From DASSBG01 sp035699085 (GTDB taxonomy: Bacteria > Pseudomonadota > Gammaproteobacteria > Xanthomonadales > Rhodanobacteraceae), in contig DASSBG010000031.1 of NCBI GenBank assembly GCA_035699085.1, forward strand, positions 6,151 through 70,150: a stretch of 64,000 nucleotides of DNA, written 5' to 3'. This document shows positions 51,100 through 59,744 of this stretch, piece by piece. Position numbers and translations under genes: made by a program. The notes below the pieces were generated by a model, which worked only from the letters and a program-made list of their open reading frames with translations, was not told the DNA's origin and searched no databases. The first letter of the stretch is position 1; every line of letters starts with the position of its first letter.

Positions 51100-51483
51100 T
51101 CACAAATCGTCGTATGGCCGCAGCTCGCGCACTTCCTCGAGGGCACGCTCCATGTCGGCCTTCACGGCATTGATCAGGCGGTTGGCCTGCGATGCCAGGC
51201 CGTCGTCGGCGTCGCTCATGCCGGTGAGGCCGGCCTGGCCGGCGGCGATGATCGCCGCGTCGGCGTCCGGAATGAACTGCGTCAGGTAGACGTAGCCGCG
51301 CACCAGGCCCTCGCGCAGTTCCAGCTGGTCCAGCGGCATGCGCTTGAGCAGGCTGCGCAGCGCCTGGCGGATCGATTCCTTCGGGTGCGGCAGCAGCGAC
51401 TCCGGCAAGGCGTAGACGTCCGGGCGCACCGAGGCCAGGACCTTGCCATAATCCGTCACCACGCGCGTCGCCAGCGCCAGCAT
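51100..51483 (-). CDS. Hypothetical protein, 127 aa
   Basis: A small, soluble, mostly helical protein starting MLALATRVVTDYGKVLASVR and ending MERALEEVRELRPYDDL. No motif, signal peptide or membrane helix is recognised. The composition is normal for coding DNA in this genome, and the acidic helical C-terminus argues for a real protein. Its ATG overlaps the start codon of the divergent DUF1289 gene (CATG at 51481-51484). It converges on repeat DNA. Function unknown. Confidence 0.6.
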   Translation of the reverse strand: MLALATRVVTDYGKVLASVRPDVYALPESLLPHPKESIRQALRSLLKRMPLDQLELREGLVRGYVYLTQFIPDADAAIIAAGQAGLTGMSDADDGLASQANRLINAVKADMERALEEVRELRPYDDL

Positions 51484-51712
51484 GCCAAACACCCCTATGT
51501 CGTTCCCGCCCAACAACCCGATCGCTCCGCCCGCGGCCAGCAGCGAAAGCCCCTGCGTCGGCATCTGCCGGCTCGACGCCAACGGTTACTGCGTCGGCTG
51601 CAGCCGCAGCCTCGGCGAAATCGCCGCGTGGAGCCAGCTCGACAGCAGCGAGCGCAAACGTATCATGACCGATGTGCTGCCACGGCGTGTCTGGAGTCAT
51701 GGGCGCACCTGA
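51482..51712 (+). CDS. DUF1289 family protein
   Basis: A 76-residue protein with the DUF1289 signature SPCVGICRLDANGYCVGCSR followed by EIAAWSQLDSSERKRIM. The four cysteines (CxxxC...CxxC) suggest a small metal or Fe-S binding fold. It is widespread in proteobacteria, often near sulfurtransferase or thioredoxin-like genes; sseA lies 91 bases downstream on the same strand. I use the ATG at 51482; a second ATG at 51497 (MSFPPNN) would avoid overlap with the divergent gene. Confidence 0.88.
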   Translation: MPNTPMSFPPNNPIAPPAASSESPCVGICRLDANGYCVGCSRSLGEIAAWSQLDSSERKRIMTDVLPRRVWSHGRT

Positions 51713-51803
51713 CATCCGCCGTGCTTTTTCGTCCGGATTCAGATGACTACGCGCAGCATTGAAAGCATCATCACATGACCTCTCGGCCGTTGGAAGCGTG
51801 AGC

Positions 51804-52649
51804 ATGTTCCGCACCCTCATCAAGGCAGGCGAGCTGGCCGCACGGGCCCAGCCGACACTGGTGGTCGACTGCCGCTTCAGCCTGGCCGACACCGAAGCCG
51901 GGGCGCGCGCCTTCGCCGAGGGGCACGTGCCGGGCGCGGTGTACGCGCACCTGGACCGCGACCTCTCGGGGCCCGGCGAGGGCTTGGGCCGCCATCCGCT
52001 GCCGCAGCCCGCCGCCTTCGCCGCGACGTTGGCGCGCTGGGGCTGGCGGCCGGGCCTGCAGGTGGTGGCCTACGACGACGCCGGTGGCGCCATGGCGGCG
52101 CGCCTCTGGTGGCTGCTCAAGCTGGTCGGCCACGAGGCGGTGGCGGTGCTGGACGGCGGCTGGCAGGCCTGGCGCGAGGCGGGGCTGCCGGTGGAGACGA
52201 CGGCGCAGGTGCCGCAGCCGGTGCCACTGCATACACTGAGCTTCGATGCCGGGCGAATCGTCTACGTGGACGAGTTGCAGCACCTGCTCGGCCAGTCCGG
52301 CACGCTGCTGCTGGACGCGCGCGCGGCGGCCCGCTTTCGCGGCGAGAGCGAACCGGTCGACGCCGTCGCCGGCCACATACCGGGCGCGCGCAACCGGCCG
52401 CTGGGCGAGAACCTCGACCAGGATGGGCATTTCAAGGCGCCGGAGCGCCTGCGCCAGGAGTTCGACGCAGCGCTGCAAGGCCGCGCGCCGGGCAGCGTGC
52501 TGCACATGTGCGGCTCCGGCGTCACCGCCTGCCACAACCTGCTTGCAATGGAGCACGCCGGCCTGCACGGCGCGCGCGTTTTCGCGCCCTCGTGGAGTGG
52601 CTGGATCAGCGATCCTTCGCGCCCGGTCGAACGCGGCGCGGCGGCCTGA
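51804..52649 (+). CDS. sseA: 3-mercaptopyruvate / thiosulfate sulfurtransferase
   Basis: A 281-residue protein with two rhodanese domains. The N-terminal inactive domain has LVVDCRFSLADTEAG and GHVPGAVYAHLDRDL. The C-terminal domain carries the active-site loop CGSGVTAC with catalytic Cys236. The CGSGVT loop is characteristic of 3-mercaptopyruvate sulfurtransferase rather than rhodanese (CRKGVT). It transfers sulfane sulfur to thiols or cyanide. The start at 51804 (MFRTLIKAGELA) follows family length. The DUF1289 gene upstream may share its promoter. Confidence 0.9.
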   Translation: MFRTLIKAGELAARAQPTLVVDCRFSLADTEAGARAFAEGHVPGAVYAHLDRDLSGPGEGLGRHPLPQPAAFAATLARWGWRPGLQVVAYDDAGGAMAARLWWLLKLVGHEAVAVLDGGWQAWREAGLPVETTAQVPQPVPLHTLSFDAGRIVYVDELQHLLGQSGTLLLDARAAARFRGESEPVDAVAGHIPGARNRPLGENLDQDGHFKAPERLRQEFDAALQGRAPGSVLHMCGSGVTACHNLLAMEHAGLHGARVFAPSWSGWISDPSRPVERGAAA

Positions 52650-52751
52650 GCGAAGCGCGAGCCGGAACCCGGACCCGTCAAAGCGGGTGTGCGGCGGAAC
52701 GGGCGGGTTCGGTGTACGTGCGAAACGGCGAGCGCGCCGCGGGCCGCTCGC

Positions 52752-53891
52752 TCAGCGGCCGAACGGATTGCGGATGCGCGACATGACACCGCGGCCGCCG
52801 TCGGCGACTTCGGCAAAGGCCTCGCCTTCGCTGCCGATGTAGCCCAGCGCGTGGTAGCCGTTGATGAAATCGACAACATCGGCACGCGGCGCACCGGAGG
52901 CGGCGGCAATGTCCTCGATCCGGTCCGCCTGCTTCATCATCGCGGTGGCGATGCGGAAGTGGCGCGGGAATTCGCGCTCGATCTGCGGCCAGCGGTTGAG
53001 CTTGTAGCGCAGGTCCGGATCCAGCGCCGGCGACAACTGGCCCGGCGCTGCACTCAGCGCCGCGAACCAGCGCAGGCGCGCCAGCGGCTGTCCCGCTTGC
53101 CGCCGCGCAGCCTCCAGAGCCACCGCGTCCACCGGCTGCAGGGTGGCGACCGGTTGGCGCAGCAACTCCGCCAGCGGCTTCAGCGTCGCCGGGCCGTGGT
53201 AAGTGTCGCGTTCGGTATCGAGCACCCACTCCTTGTCGTCGCCGGCGAGCGCCATCGGCCCTTGGCGGCGCGCCAGCAGCCATTCGGCCACCGTCTTCAC
53301 CTCGACTTCGGCCGGCGGCGCGACCGCCGCGACGGCCGGCGCAGGCTCGGGCTTGGCCGCCGGCGTGGCAACCGGCTTTGGCGTTGCCTTCGGCGGTTTG
53401 GCAGGCGCCGGATTCGTGGCTGCGGCGGGCCTGGCAGGTGCAGGCTCGGCCGCTGGCACCGCCTGCGGCGCCGGGCGGGCAGCCGCCGCATGTGCCGGCT
53501 CCGCCGGCGTGGCCGGCTCAGCGCGCGGCGCCGGGACCTTGGCCAGCGCGGCATCCAGGTCGATGTCGACATCGTGCTCGGCCGCTACTTTCACCAGGAT
53601 GCCGGCGAGGGCCGCCGGCTGAAGCGGCTTTTTCAGGATCAGGTCGGAATCGTTGGCATGCTCGGCGTCGGTGTAGAGCGCGGTGCGGATACCGGTCGCG
53701 GTGGCCTTGAGCCAGTCAATGTGGCCATAGACGGTGTCGATGTCGATCACCAGAAGGTCCGGGTGCTCGTCGGCATCGTCGGCCCAGTCCCAGGCATGGC
53801 CGAGGCCTGCGCGCAGCGATTCGAACGCATGGTGCAAGGCGTCGACGTCCGCCTCCTCGATACCGGACAGCGCGATGGTCAGTGTCTTCAT
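52752..53891 (-). CDS. Pseudo-receiver-like protein with Ala/Pro-rich linker and C-terminal domain
   Basis: A 379-residue cytoplasmic protein in three parts. The N-terminal part (1-115) has the alternating strand-helix look of a receiver domain: LTIALSGIEEADVDALHHAF, LLVIDIDTVYGHID, ILKKPLQPAALAGIL. The KKP motif resembles the receiver lysine-proline. The middle (120-205) is an Ala/Pro/Lys linker. The C-terminal part (about 210-379) has helices ending in ADVVDFINGYHALGYIG, like a winged-helix output. Whether the aspartate in VIDID can be phosphorylated is unclear. Similar proteins are found in Xanthomonadales; I cannot name the function. Signalling is inference. Confidence 0.7.
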   Translation of the reverse strand: MKTLTIALSGIEEADVDALHHAFESLRAGLGHAWDWADDADEHPDLLVIDIDTVYGHIDWLKATATGIRTALYTDAEHANDSDLILKKPLQPAALAGILVKVAAEHDVDIDLDAALAKVPAPRAEPATPAEPAHAAAARPAPQAVPAAEPAPARPAAATNPAPAKPPKATPKPVATPAAKPEPAPAVAAVAPPAEVEVKTVAEWLLARRQGPMALAGDDKEWVLDTERDTYHGPATLKPLAELLRQPVATLQPVDAVALEAARRQAGQPLARLRWFAALSAAPGQLSPALDPDLRYKLNRWPQIEREFPRHFRIATAMMKQADRIEDIAAASGAPRADVVDFINGYHALGYIGSEGEAFAEVADGGRGVMSRIRNPFGR

Positions 53892-54137
53892 GCTGTTGTT
53901 CCCGCAGGACTCCATTCGCCAGTGATGCGCCGGCCGGCCCCTGAACAGCGGCGCACCCTGCACGGGAAGCAAGACTCGCGCCACCCGCGCACTCGAACGA
54001 TCCTTAACCGCGGCATAACGGCCGGGATCAGGGCCATTGTCACCGTAATGACGCGGGCGTCAAGTTGGCCGCGCGGCACGGCTGCCGCGTCGGCCTTCGG
54101 CTATCATGCCGCCCCGTCCACGCCTGCCTGCCACACC

Positions 54138-55556
54138 ATGACTGTCCGCACCCGCTTCGCCCCCAGTCCCACCGGCTTCCTGCATATCGGCGGCGCGCGC
54201 ACCGCGCTGTACTGCTGGCTGGAGGCGCGCCACCGCGGCGGCCAGTTCATCCTGCGCGTCGAAGACACCGACCGCACGCGCTCCACCGACGAGGCGGTGC
54301 AGGCCATCCTCGATGGCATGGCATGGCTGGGCCTTGACCACGACGAGGGCCCGATCTACCAGACCGACCGCGGCGACCGCTACCGCGCGGTGGCACATTC
54401 GCTGGTCGAGGCCGGCAAGGCCTATTACTGCACCTGCACCCGCGAGCGCCTGGATACGCTGCGCCAGGCGTCACTGGACGAAGGCCGCAAACCACGTTAC
54501 GACGGCCACTGTCGCGGCCGCCGCCACCTCGAGGCCGGCGAAACCGCCGTCATCCGCTTCCAGAACCCGGATCACGGCAGCGTTGCCTTCGACGACCGCA
54601 TCAAGGGCCGCATCGAGTGGGCCAACGAGGAGCTGGACGACCTGGTGATCCTGCGCTCCGACGGCTGGCCCACCTACAACTTCGCGGTGGTCGTGGACGA
54701 TTCGGACATGCGCATCAGCGAAGTGATCCGCGGCGACGACCACGTCAACAACACGCCCCGCCAGATCAACATTTACCACGCGCTCGGCCTCGAGCCACCT
54801 GCATTCGCGCACCTGCCGATGATCCTCGGTGGCGACGGCCAAAAGCTGTCCAAGCGCCACGGCGCCGTTGGCGTGATGCAGTACCGCGACGACGGCTACC
54901 TGCCGCACGCGCTGCTCAACTACCTGGTGCGGCTGGGCTGGTCGCACGGCGACCAGGAGATCTTCTCGAACCAGGAGATGGTCGAGCTGTTCGACGTCGC
55001 CAACGTCAACAGCGCGCCGGCGCGCTTTGACTTCGCCAAGCTGGACTGGCTCAACCAGCACTACCTGAAGACCAACAATCCGGCCGCGATCGCGCCACAG
55101 CTGGGCTGGCACCTGCGGGCGCTGGGCATCGACCCGGACAGCGGACCGGCGCCAGCCGACGTGGTCGTGGCGTTGCGCGAGCGCGTACACACGCTGAAGG
55201 AAATGGCCGAACGCGCGCGCATCTGGTATGCGCCTGTCGAACACTGGGACAGCGCGGCGGTACGCAAGCACCTGGGCGCGGCCACCGCGCCGGCAGCCCT
55301 CGCGGCTGCACGCAAGGCTTTCGCCACCTTGCCCGACTGGAGCCCGGAGGCAATCCACGAGGCGATCAAACTGGTCAGCGCCGAGCTGGAGGTCGGCATG
55401 GGCAAGGTCGCCCAGCCGCTGCGCGTGGCGATGACCGGCACCCAGGTGTCGCCGTCGATCGAGCACACCGTCTTCCTTGCCGGCCGTGACGGCGCACTGC
55501 AGCGCATCGACACCGCAATCGAGCGCAGCGCCGGGGCGCACGCCGGCGAGGCATGA
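54138..55556 (+). CDS. gltX: Glutamyl-tRNA synthetase
   Basis: A 472-residue class I aminoacyl-tRNA synthetase. The HIGH motif is in FAPSPTGFLHIGGARTAL, and the KMSKS motif appears as QKLSKRHG. The zinc-site region CTCTRERL...YDGHC keeps three cysteines and a histidine-like arrangement. The anticodon-binding C-terminal domain runs to the end (AQPLRVAMTGTQVSPSIEHT). It charges tRNA-Glu for translation and tetrapyrrole synthesis. The stop overlaps the next ATG (ATGA), so the small membrane-protein gene is coupled. The upstream region carries TATCAT near 54102. Confidence 0.97.
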   Translation: MTVRTRFAPSPTGFLHIGGARTALYCWLEARHRGGQFILRVEDTDRTRSTDEAVQAILDGMAWLGLDHDEGPIYQTDRGDRYRAVAHSLVEAGKAYYCTCTRERLDTLRQASLDEGRKPRYDGHCRGRRHLEAGETAVIRFQNPDHGSVAFDDRIKGRIEWANEELDDLVILRSDGWPTYNFAVVVDDSDMRISEVIRGDDHVNNTPRQINIYHALGLEPPAFAHLPMILGGDGQKLSKRHGAVGVMQYRDDGYLPHALLNYLVRLGWSHGDQEIFSNQEMVELFDVANVNSAPARFDFAKLDWLNQHYLKTNNPAAIAPQLGWHLRALGIDPDSGPAPADVVVALRERVHTLKEMAERARIWYAPVEHWDSAAVRKHLGAATAPAALAAARKAFATLPDWSPEAIHEAIKLVSAELEVGMGKVAQPLRVAMTGTQVSPSIEHTVFLAGRDGALQRIDTAIERSAGAHAGEA

Positions 55557-55930
55557 ACGAGCTTCTTGCCAAGGCGCTGCAAGGGGTCGATCCGGCAGCC
55601 CCCGGCGCCTTCTGGCAAATCATGCAGAACCTGCTGGCGCTGATGCCCTGGTGGCAACTGCTGTGGCTCAACCTGCTGTGGGTGGTGGTTGCGCTGGCGA
55701 TCGCCTGGTGGCGCGGCAGCAGCCTGGGACGCGCCTTTGGCTGGGCGATGGTACTGGGCCCGGTGGCCTGGCTGATCGCCTGGAACCTCCCCTCGGCGAC
55801 CGTTACCTGCACGCGCTGCGGCGCCACGATCGCGCCGCGGCGCGGTCGCTGCCAGCGCTGCGGCAAGGCGCGGCCGGCAACGCCGGCGGAGCCCGCAGCC
55901 CGGGCCGAGCCACCGCACGAGACGCTATAA
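55553..55930 (+). CDS. Small membrane protein with C-terminal zinc ribbon
   Basis: A 125-residue protein with two membrane helices (about 35-52, LLWLNLLWVVVALAIAWW, and 62-78, WAMVLGPVAWLIAW). A four-cysteine zinc-ribbon-like end follows, VTCTRCGATIAPRRGRCQRCG, and then a Pro/Ala-rich tail. The ribbon probably faces the cytoplasm. The start overlaps gltX by four bases, so it is translated from the gltX mRNA. The last codons overlap the likely -10 of zur. No function is known to me; the build resembles small membrane proteins annotated as zinc-ribbon domain proteins. Confidence 0.8.
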   Translation: MNELLAKALQGVDPAAPGAFWQIMQNLLALMPWWQLLWLNLLWVVVALAIAWWRGSSLGRAFGWAMVLGPVAWLIAWNLPSATVTCTRCGATIAPRRGRCQRCGKARPATPAEPAARAEPPHETL

Positions 55931-55931
55931 T
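55926..55931 (+). promoter_or_regulatory. TATAAT -10 element, possibly giving a leaderless zur mRNA
   Basis: A perfect TATAAT box, rare in this GC-rich DNA, overlaps the TAA stop of the preceding gene. Its normal start point would fall at about 55938, exactly the GTG start of zur. No ribosome site precedes that GTG. No clear -35 is seen 17 bases upstream. Confidence 0.55.
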
Positions 55932-55937
55932 CGCGCT

Positions 55938-56411
55938 GTGCCGGCCGGACCGATCAAACTGCATCACCATCACCACGACGCCGACGCCTTCGTGCGTGAA
56001 GTCGAGGCCTCCTGCGCGGAGCGCGAGCTGCGCCTGACGCCGCTGCGCCGCGAGGTGCTGGAGCTGGTAGCGGCGTCGACCACGCCGGTCAAGGCCTACG
56101 AGCTGCTCGACCGCATGCGCGACAACCACGCCAACGTCGCGCCGCCGACGGTTTACCGCGCGCTGGATTTCCTGCTCGAGAACCGCTTCATCCACAAGCT
56201 CGAGTCGATCAACGCCTATACGCACTGCGAGCATCCGGCCCAGTCGCACCAGGTGCCGTTCCTGATCTGCGATGTCTGCGACAGCGCCGTCGAGGTCTGC
56301 GACCCGCACGTTGCCGAGCTGATCGAGCGCCAGGCCGACAGCCTCGGCTTCCGCGCCGGCGCCAAGACGCTGGAGGTACACGGCGTCTGCCGCAATTGCC
56401 AGCAGCAGTGA
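55938..56411 (+). CDS. zur: Zinc uptake regulator Zur (Fur family)
   Basis: A 157-residue Fur-family repressor. The winged-helix part is LRREVLELVAASTTPVKAYE and ANVAPPTVYRALDFLLENRF. The metal sites are THCEHPAQSHQVPFLICDVC and the C-terminal CRNC, the two CxxC pairs being typical of the structural zinc. The N-terminus has a natural run of five histidines (LHHHHHDADAF) that may add metal binding. The start is a GTG at 55938, the only reasonable start before the DNA-binding domain. Zur represses zinc importers when zinc is sufficient; none is in the window, but a CDF transporter lies 6 kb away. Confidence 0.9.
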   Translation: MPAGPIKLHHHHHDADAFVREVEASCAERELRLTPLRREVLELVAASTTPVKAYELLDRMRDNHANVAPPTVYRALDFLLENRFIHKLESINAYTHCEHPAQSHQVPFLICDVCDSAVEVCDPHVAELIERQADSLGFRAGAKTLEVHGVCRNCQQQ

Positions 56412-56600
56412 GCGGTATGTTGCGAGTGTGAGCGGTGCGTGGTGAGCGGTGAGCGGTGAGCGGTGAGCGGTGAGTGGTGGGTGGTGGGTGGTGGAGGCCC
56501 CTTGTTGGGGTTCGCTTCGCTCACCGCCAACCTACCGCATTGTTGGGTTCGCTTCGTTCACCGCCAACCTGCCTGGTTCGCTTCGCTCACCGCCAACACG
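56412..56600. repeat. GGTGAGC array and MITE arms between zur and rapA
   Basis: A GGTGAGC-type array (with GGTGGGT variants) runs from about 56430 to 56490. At 56504-56600 follow three incomplete arms of the MITE-like element, each with TTCGCTTCGCTCACCGCCAA-type sequence. It fills the space between two convergent genes. Confidence 0.85.
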
Positions 56601-56612
56601 CCCTGCGCCCTG

Positions 56613-59477
56613 CTACCCGACGACGTCCGCGCTGACGACCAGGCGTAGCGCGTCTAGGCGCACGCGCGCGCCCGGAAGGGCCTCGGCCAGCGCGGCGCGT
56701 TCGGCTTCCAGCGCCTCGATGTCGGTGGCACGCACGCTGTGGTTGATGGCCAGCAGCGCGCGCAGACGCTCGATTTCGCCGCAAAGCTGCTGCTGCGCCA
56801 GCGCCAGCGCCTCGTCGATGCAGCGGGCGGCATGGCGCTGCGCCGCCGCCTCGGCGGCTGCCAGCATCGGTGGCACCAGCCGCACCAGGAAGCGCCGGTA
56901 ACGGTCGGCATCCAGCGGCTGCTCGACGGCCCGCTGCAGGGCCTCCGCCGAGGGTTCGAACTCGCGCCGCTCGCGGCGGACCGTATCGATGTTGACCCGC
57001 AGCGGCGTCGGCGGCAGAAAGCGCTCGACATCCAGCCCGGCCTCGGCCACGCACTCGAGCACGAATACCGCCTGCAACACGCCCTGCCGCGGCGGCAAGG
57101 CCGCGTCCACCAGCAGTGCCGCGTTGCCTGTTTCGGTACTCAGAAGGAGGTCAAGCGCGCCCTGCAGCAGCGGGTGGTCCAGGCGCAGCAGGCGAAGATC
57201 GTCGCGAGCCAGCGCCACGGTGCGGTCAAACGTGATGCTTTGCGCGCCAGCCTCGAAGCCGCCGAGCGCGTCGGTCGACAGGGTCTCCGGGTCGAGCCGG
57301 AACACGCCGCCACCCAGGTCGTCGACCTGCACGCCGAAGCGCTCCAGCAGGCGCAGCGCAAACTCGTCGCGCGCATTGTCATTGTCGGCCGCAAGCAGCG
57401 CCGCACGCAGTACCTCGCCACCGCTGTCGCGCAATGCGGCGAGCTCCAGCAGCCGGTCACGGCCCTCGTGGATGCGCGCCGACAGCTGCTCGTGTTCCGC
57501 GCGGGTCTCGGCCAGCAGGGTCTCGAACTCCTGGTCGAGCTCGTCGACGCCACGCGCATCCTCCGTGCACAGGCGCAGCAGCGGCTCGGCGAAGCGGCGC
57601 AACAGCGCGCGGCCGTCGGCCGGGCTGTGGCGGAAAGCATCGATCCCTTCGTCCAGCCAGCGCGCCAGCAGGTGCTGCGCGCTGCCGCGGACGACTGCAA
57701 GATGGATCTCGACCGCGTGGGCCTGGCCGATGCGGTCCAGCCGGCCGATGCGCTGCTCCAGCAGGTCCGGGTCCAGCGGCAGGTCCCACAGCACCAGCCG
57801 GTGCGCGAACTGGAAGTTGCGCCCCTCGGAGCCGATCTCGGAAGCCAGCAGCAGGCGCGCACCGTCGTCCTGCGCGAACCAGGCAGCGTTGCGATCGCGC
57901 TGCAGCAGGCCGAGCCCCTCGTGGAATCGTGCCAACTTGATGCCCGTCGGCTTCAACACCCGTTCCAGCTCCAGCACCTTCTGCTGGCTGCGGCAAATCA
58001 GCAGGAACTTGTCCTGCGGGTGACGCTCAAGCAGGTCGAGCAGCCAAGGCAGCCGCGGGTCGTCGTCGTACTCGGCCTCGACGGCGGCCGGCGGTTGCTG
58101 GACGTCGCCGCGAAACTCGGCCAACAGCGCCTGGCGCCGCGCCTCGCCAACGCCTCCGGCGTCGATGACGCTCAGGTCCAGCCGGCGCTCCGGAAAGCCG
58201 CCGACGCGCGCCCGGCGGTTGCGGAACATCACGCGGCCAGTGCCGTGGCGGTCCACCAGTGCGTCGAGCAGCGTCTCGGCGTCGCCACCGTCGGCGTAGC
58301 CAACGAGCAGCGCCAGCAGGGCGGGGTCACCGGCGTAGCGCTGGCGCAAGCCGGCAACCTGCGCCGCCGAGAGCCGGTCGCCCGCCTGCAGCCGGTCGGC
58401 CAGTTGCGACAGCTCGACATAGCCCTGTGCCTCGGCGATGTACGCGTCGAGGTCGCGATAGCGCGCCCGGTCGAGCAGCCGCAGCCGCGCGAAATGCCCG
58501 CTGCGGCCGAGCTGCTCCGGCGTTGCCGTCAGCAGCACCACCCCGGGCGTCGCCGCCGCCAGCTGCTCAACCAGGGCGTACTCGTCGCTGGCCTGCGCCG
58601 GCGTCCACTCCAGGTGGTGCGCCTCGTCGACCACCAGCAGATCCCAGCCCGCTGCCAGCGCCTGCTCGGCGCGCCGCGGTTGCTCGGCGAGGAAGCCGAC
58701 GCTGACGATGACGCACTGCTCGTCCTCGAAGGGGTTGCGGCCGTCGCCCGCCGCCTCGATGGCTTCGGTACGGCTTTCGTCGAAAATCGCAAAGGCCAGG
58801 TTGAAGCGCCGCAGCAGCTCCACGAACCACTGGTTGACCAGGCTGTCCGGCACCAGCACCAGCACCCGCCGCGCGCGGCCGCTGGCAAGCTGGCGGGCGA
58901 TGATCATTCCGGCCTCGATGGTCTTGCCGAGGCCGACTTCGTCGGCCAGCAGCACCCGCGGCGGCAGGCGCGAGGTGGCCGCCTGCGCCACCCGCAACTG
59001 GTGCGGCAACAACTCGATGCGCGCCCCGTTGAGGCCGAAGGCCGGCGAACGGCGTGCCGCCGCGCGCCGCTGCCAGGCCTCGCGCCGCAGATCGAACTGG
59101 TCGGGAAGATCCACGCGGCCGGTCAGCAGGCGCTCGTCGGCCTGGGAGATGCTCTGCTCGTCGTCCAGCGCGCCTTCGCCGAGCTGTTTGCCGCCGCCGA
59201 AATACTGCAGCAGACCGTCCTCCTCCTCGATGCGCTCGATGGACAGCTTCGTGCCATTGCCGCTGACCTGCTGGCCAACGCGAAAATTTGCCCGTACCAG
59301 TGGCGCGGACTGCTGCGCGTAGCGCCGCAATACGCCGGCCTTGGCAAACAGCACCTCCACCGCGCGGCCCTCCACCCGCAGCACGGTGCCGAGGCCAAGC
59401 TCGGGCTCTGCGGTCGAGATCCAGCGCTGGCCCGGCACGAAGGCGGGCACGGGAATCCTTGAAGCAGCAGCGGGCAT
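56613..59477 (-). CDS. rapA: RNA polymerase-associated ATPase RapA (HepA)
   Basis: A 954-residue Swi2/Snf2 ATPase that recycles stalled RNA polymerase. The N-terminal Tudor-like domains start FVPGQRWISTAEPELGLGTV. The ATPase core has DEVGLGKTIEAGMI (Walker A, near 180), VVDEAHH (near 281), LLTATP, and motif VI RIGRLDRIGQAHAVEIH. The C-terminal RapA domain (about 600-954) is complete. I start at the ATG at 59477 (MPAAASRIPVPAFVPG); the further open frame upstream passes through non-coding DNA. It converges on zur across repeats. Confidence 0.95.
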   Translation of the reverse strand: MPAAASRIPVPAFVPGQRWISTAEPELGLGTVLRVEGRAVEVLFAKAGVLRRYAQQSAPLVRANFRVGQQVSGNGTKLSIERIEEEDGLLQYFGGGKQLGEGALDDEQSISQADERLLTGRVDLPDQFDLRREAWQRRAAARRSPAFGLNGARIELLPHQLRVAQAATSRLPPRVLLADEVGLGKTIEAGMIIARQLASGRARRVLVLVPDSLVNQWFVELLRRFNLAFAIFDESRTEAIEAAGDGRNPFEDEQCVIVSVGFLAEQPRRAEQALAAGWDLLVVDEAHHLEWTPAQASDEYALVEQLAAATPGVVLLTATPEQLGRSGHFARLRLLDRARYRDLDAYIAEAQGYVELSQLADRLQAGDRLSAAQVAGLRQRYAGDPALLALLVGYADGGDAETLLDALVDRHGTGRVMFRNRRARVGGFPERRLDLSVIDAGGVGEARRQALLAEFRGDVQQPPAAVEAEYDDDPRLPWLLDLLERHPQDKFLLICRSQQKVLELERVLKPTGIKLARFHEGLGLLQRDRNAAWFAQDDGARLLLASEIGSEGRNFQFAHRLVLWDLPLDPDLLEQRIGRLDRIGQAHAVEIHLAVVRGSAQHLLARWLDEGIDAFRHSPADGRALLRRFAEPLLRLCTEDARGVDELDQEFETLLAETRAEHEQLSARIHEGRDRLLELAALRDSGGEVLRAALLAADNDNARDEFALRLLERFGVQVDDLGGGVFRLDPETLSTDALGGFEAGAQSITFDRTVALARDDLRLLRLDHPLLQGALDLLLSTETGNAALLVDAALPPRQGVLQAVFVLECVAEAGLDVERFLPPTPLRVNIDTVRRERREFEPSAEALQRAVEQPLDADRYRRFLVRLVPPMLAAAEAAAQRHAARCIDEALALAQQQLCGEIERLRALLAINHSVRATDIEALEAERAALAEALPGARVRLDALRLVVSADVVG

Positions 59478-59654
59478 GCGTGGTCCGGTGTCGGTCGAGG
59501 GTGCGAAGCATAGCGCGTCCGTCCATGCTGGCCGCCAAACCCGGTCCGCCCGCTTCCCGCGGCCGACGGAGGGCCGCAGGGCGAGTGCCGGGCCACCGCC
59601 CGCACCCGCCAGGCGGGACGGCGGCTGGCGACCCGCTGTGGTTCCTGCACCAGC

Positions 59655-59690
59655 AAAAAAGCAGACGCCGCGACATTGCGCGGCGTCTGC
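59655..59690 (-). terminator. Rho-independent terminator of the M13 protease gene
   Basis: A perfect 12-bp stem, GCAGACGCCGCG and CGCGGCGTCTGC (6-base loop), followed on the minus strand by TTTTTT. It lies 55 bases past the protease stop and separates it from rapA, which is on the same strand. Confidence 0.92.
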
Positions 59691-59744
59691 CCTGGATGGA
59701 AACCGCCGGGAGCCATGCCCCCGGCGGTGCGGCACGGTCCGCGA

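Noticed and set aside
56739..59462. 907-aa plus-strand open frame opposite rapA
   Set aside because: Antisense of a complete RapA with all ATPase motifs; no recognisable domain of its own.
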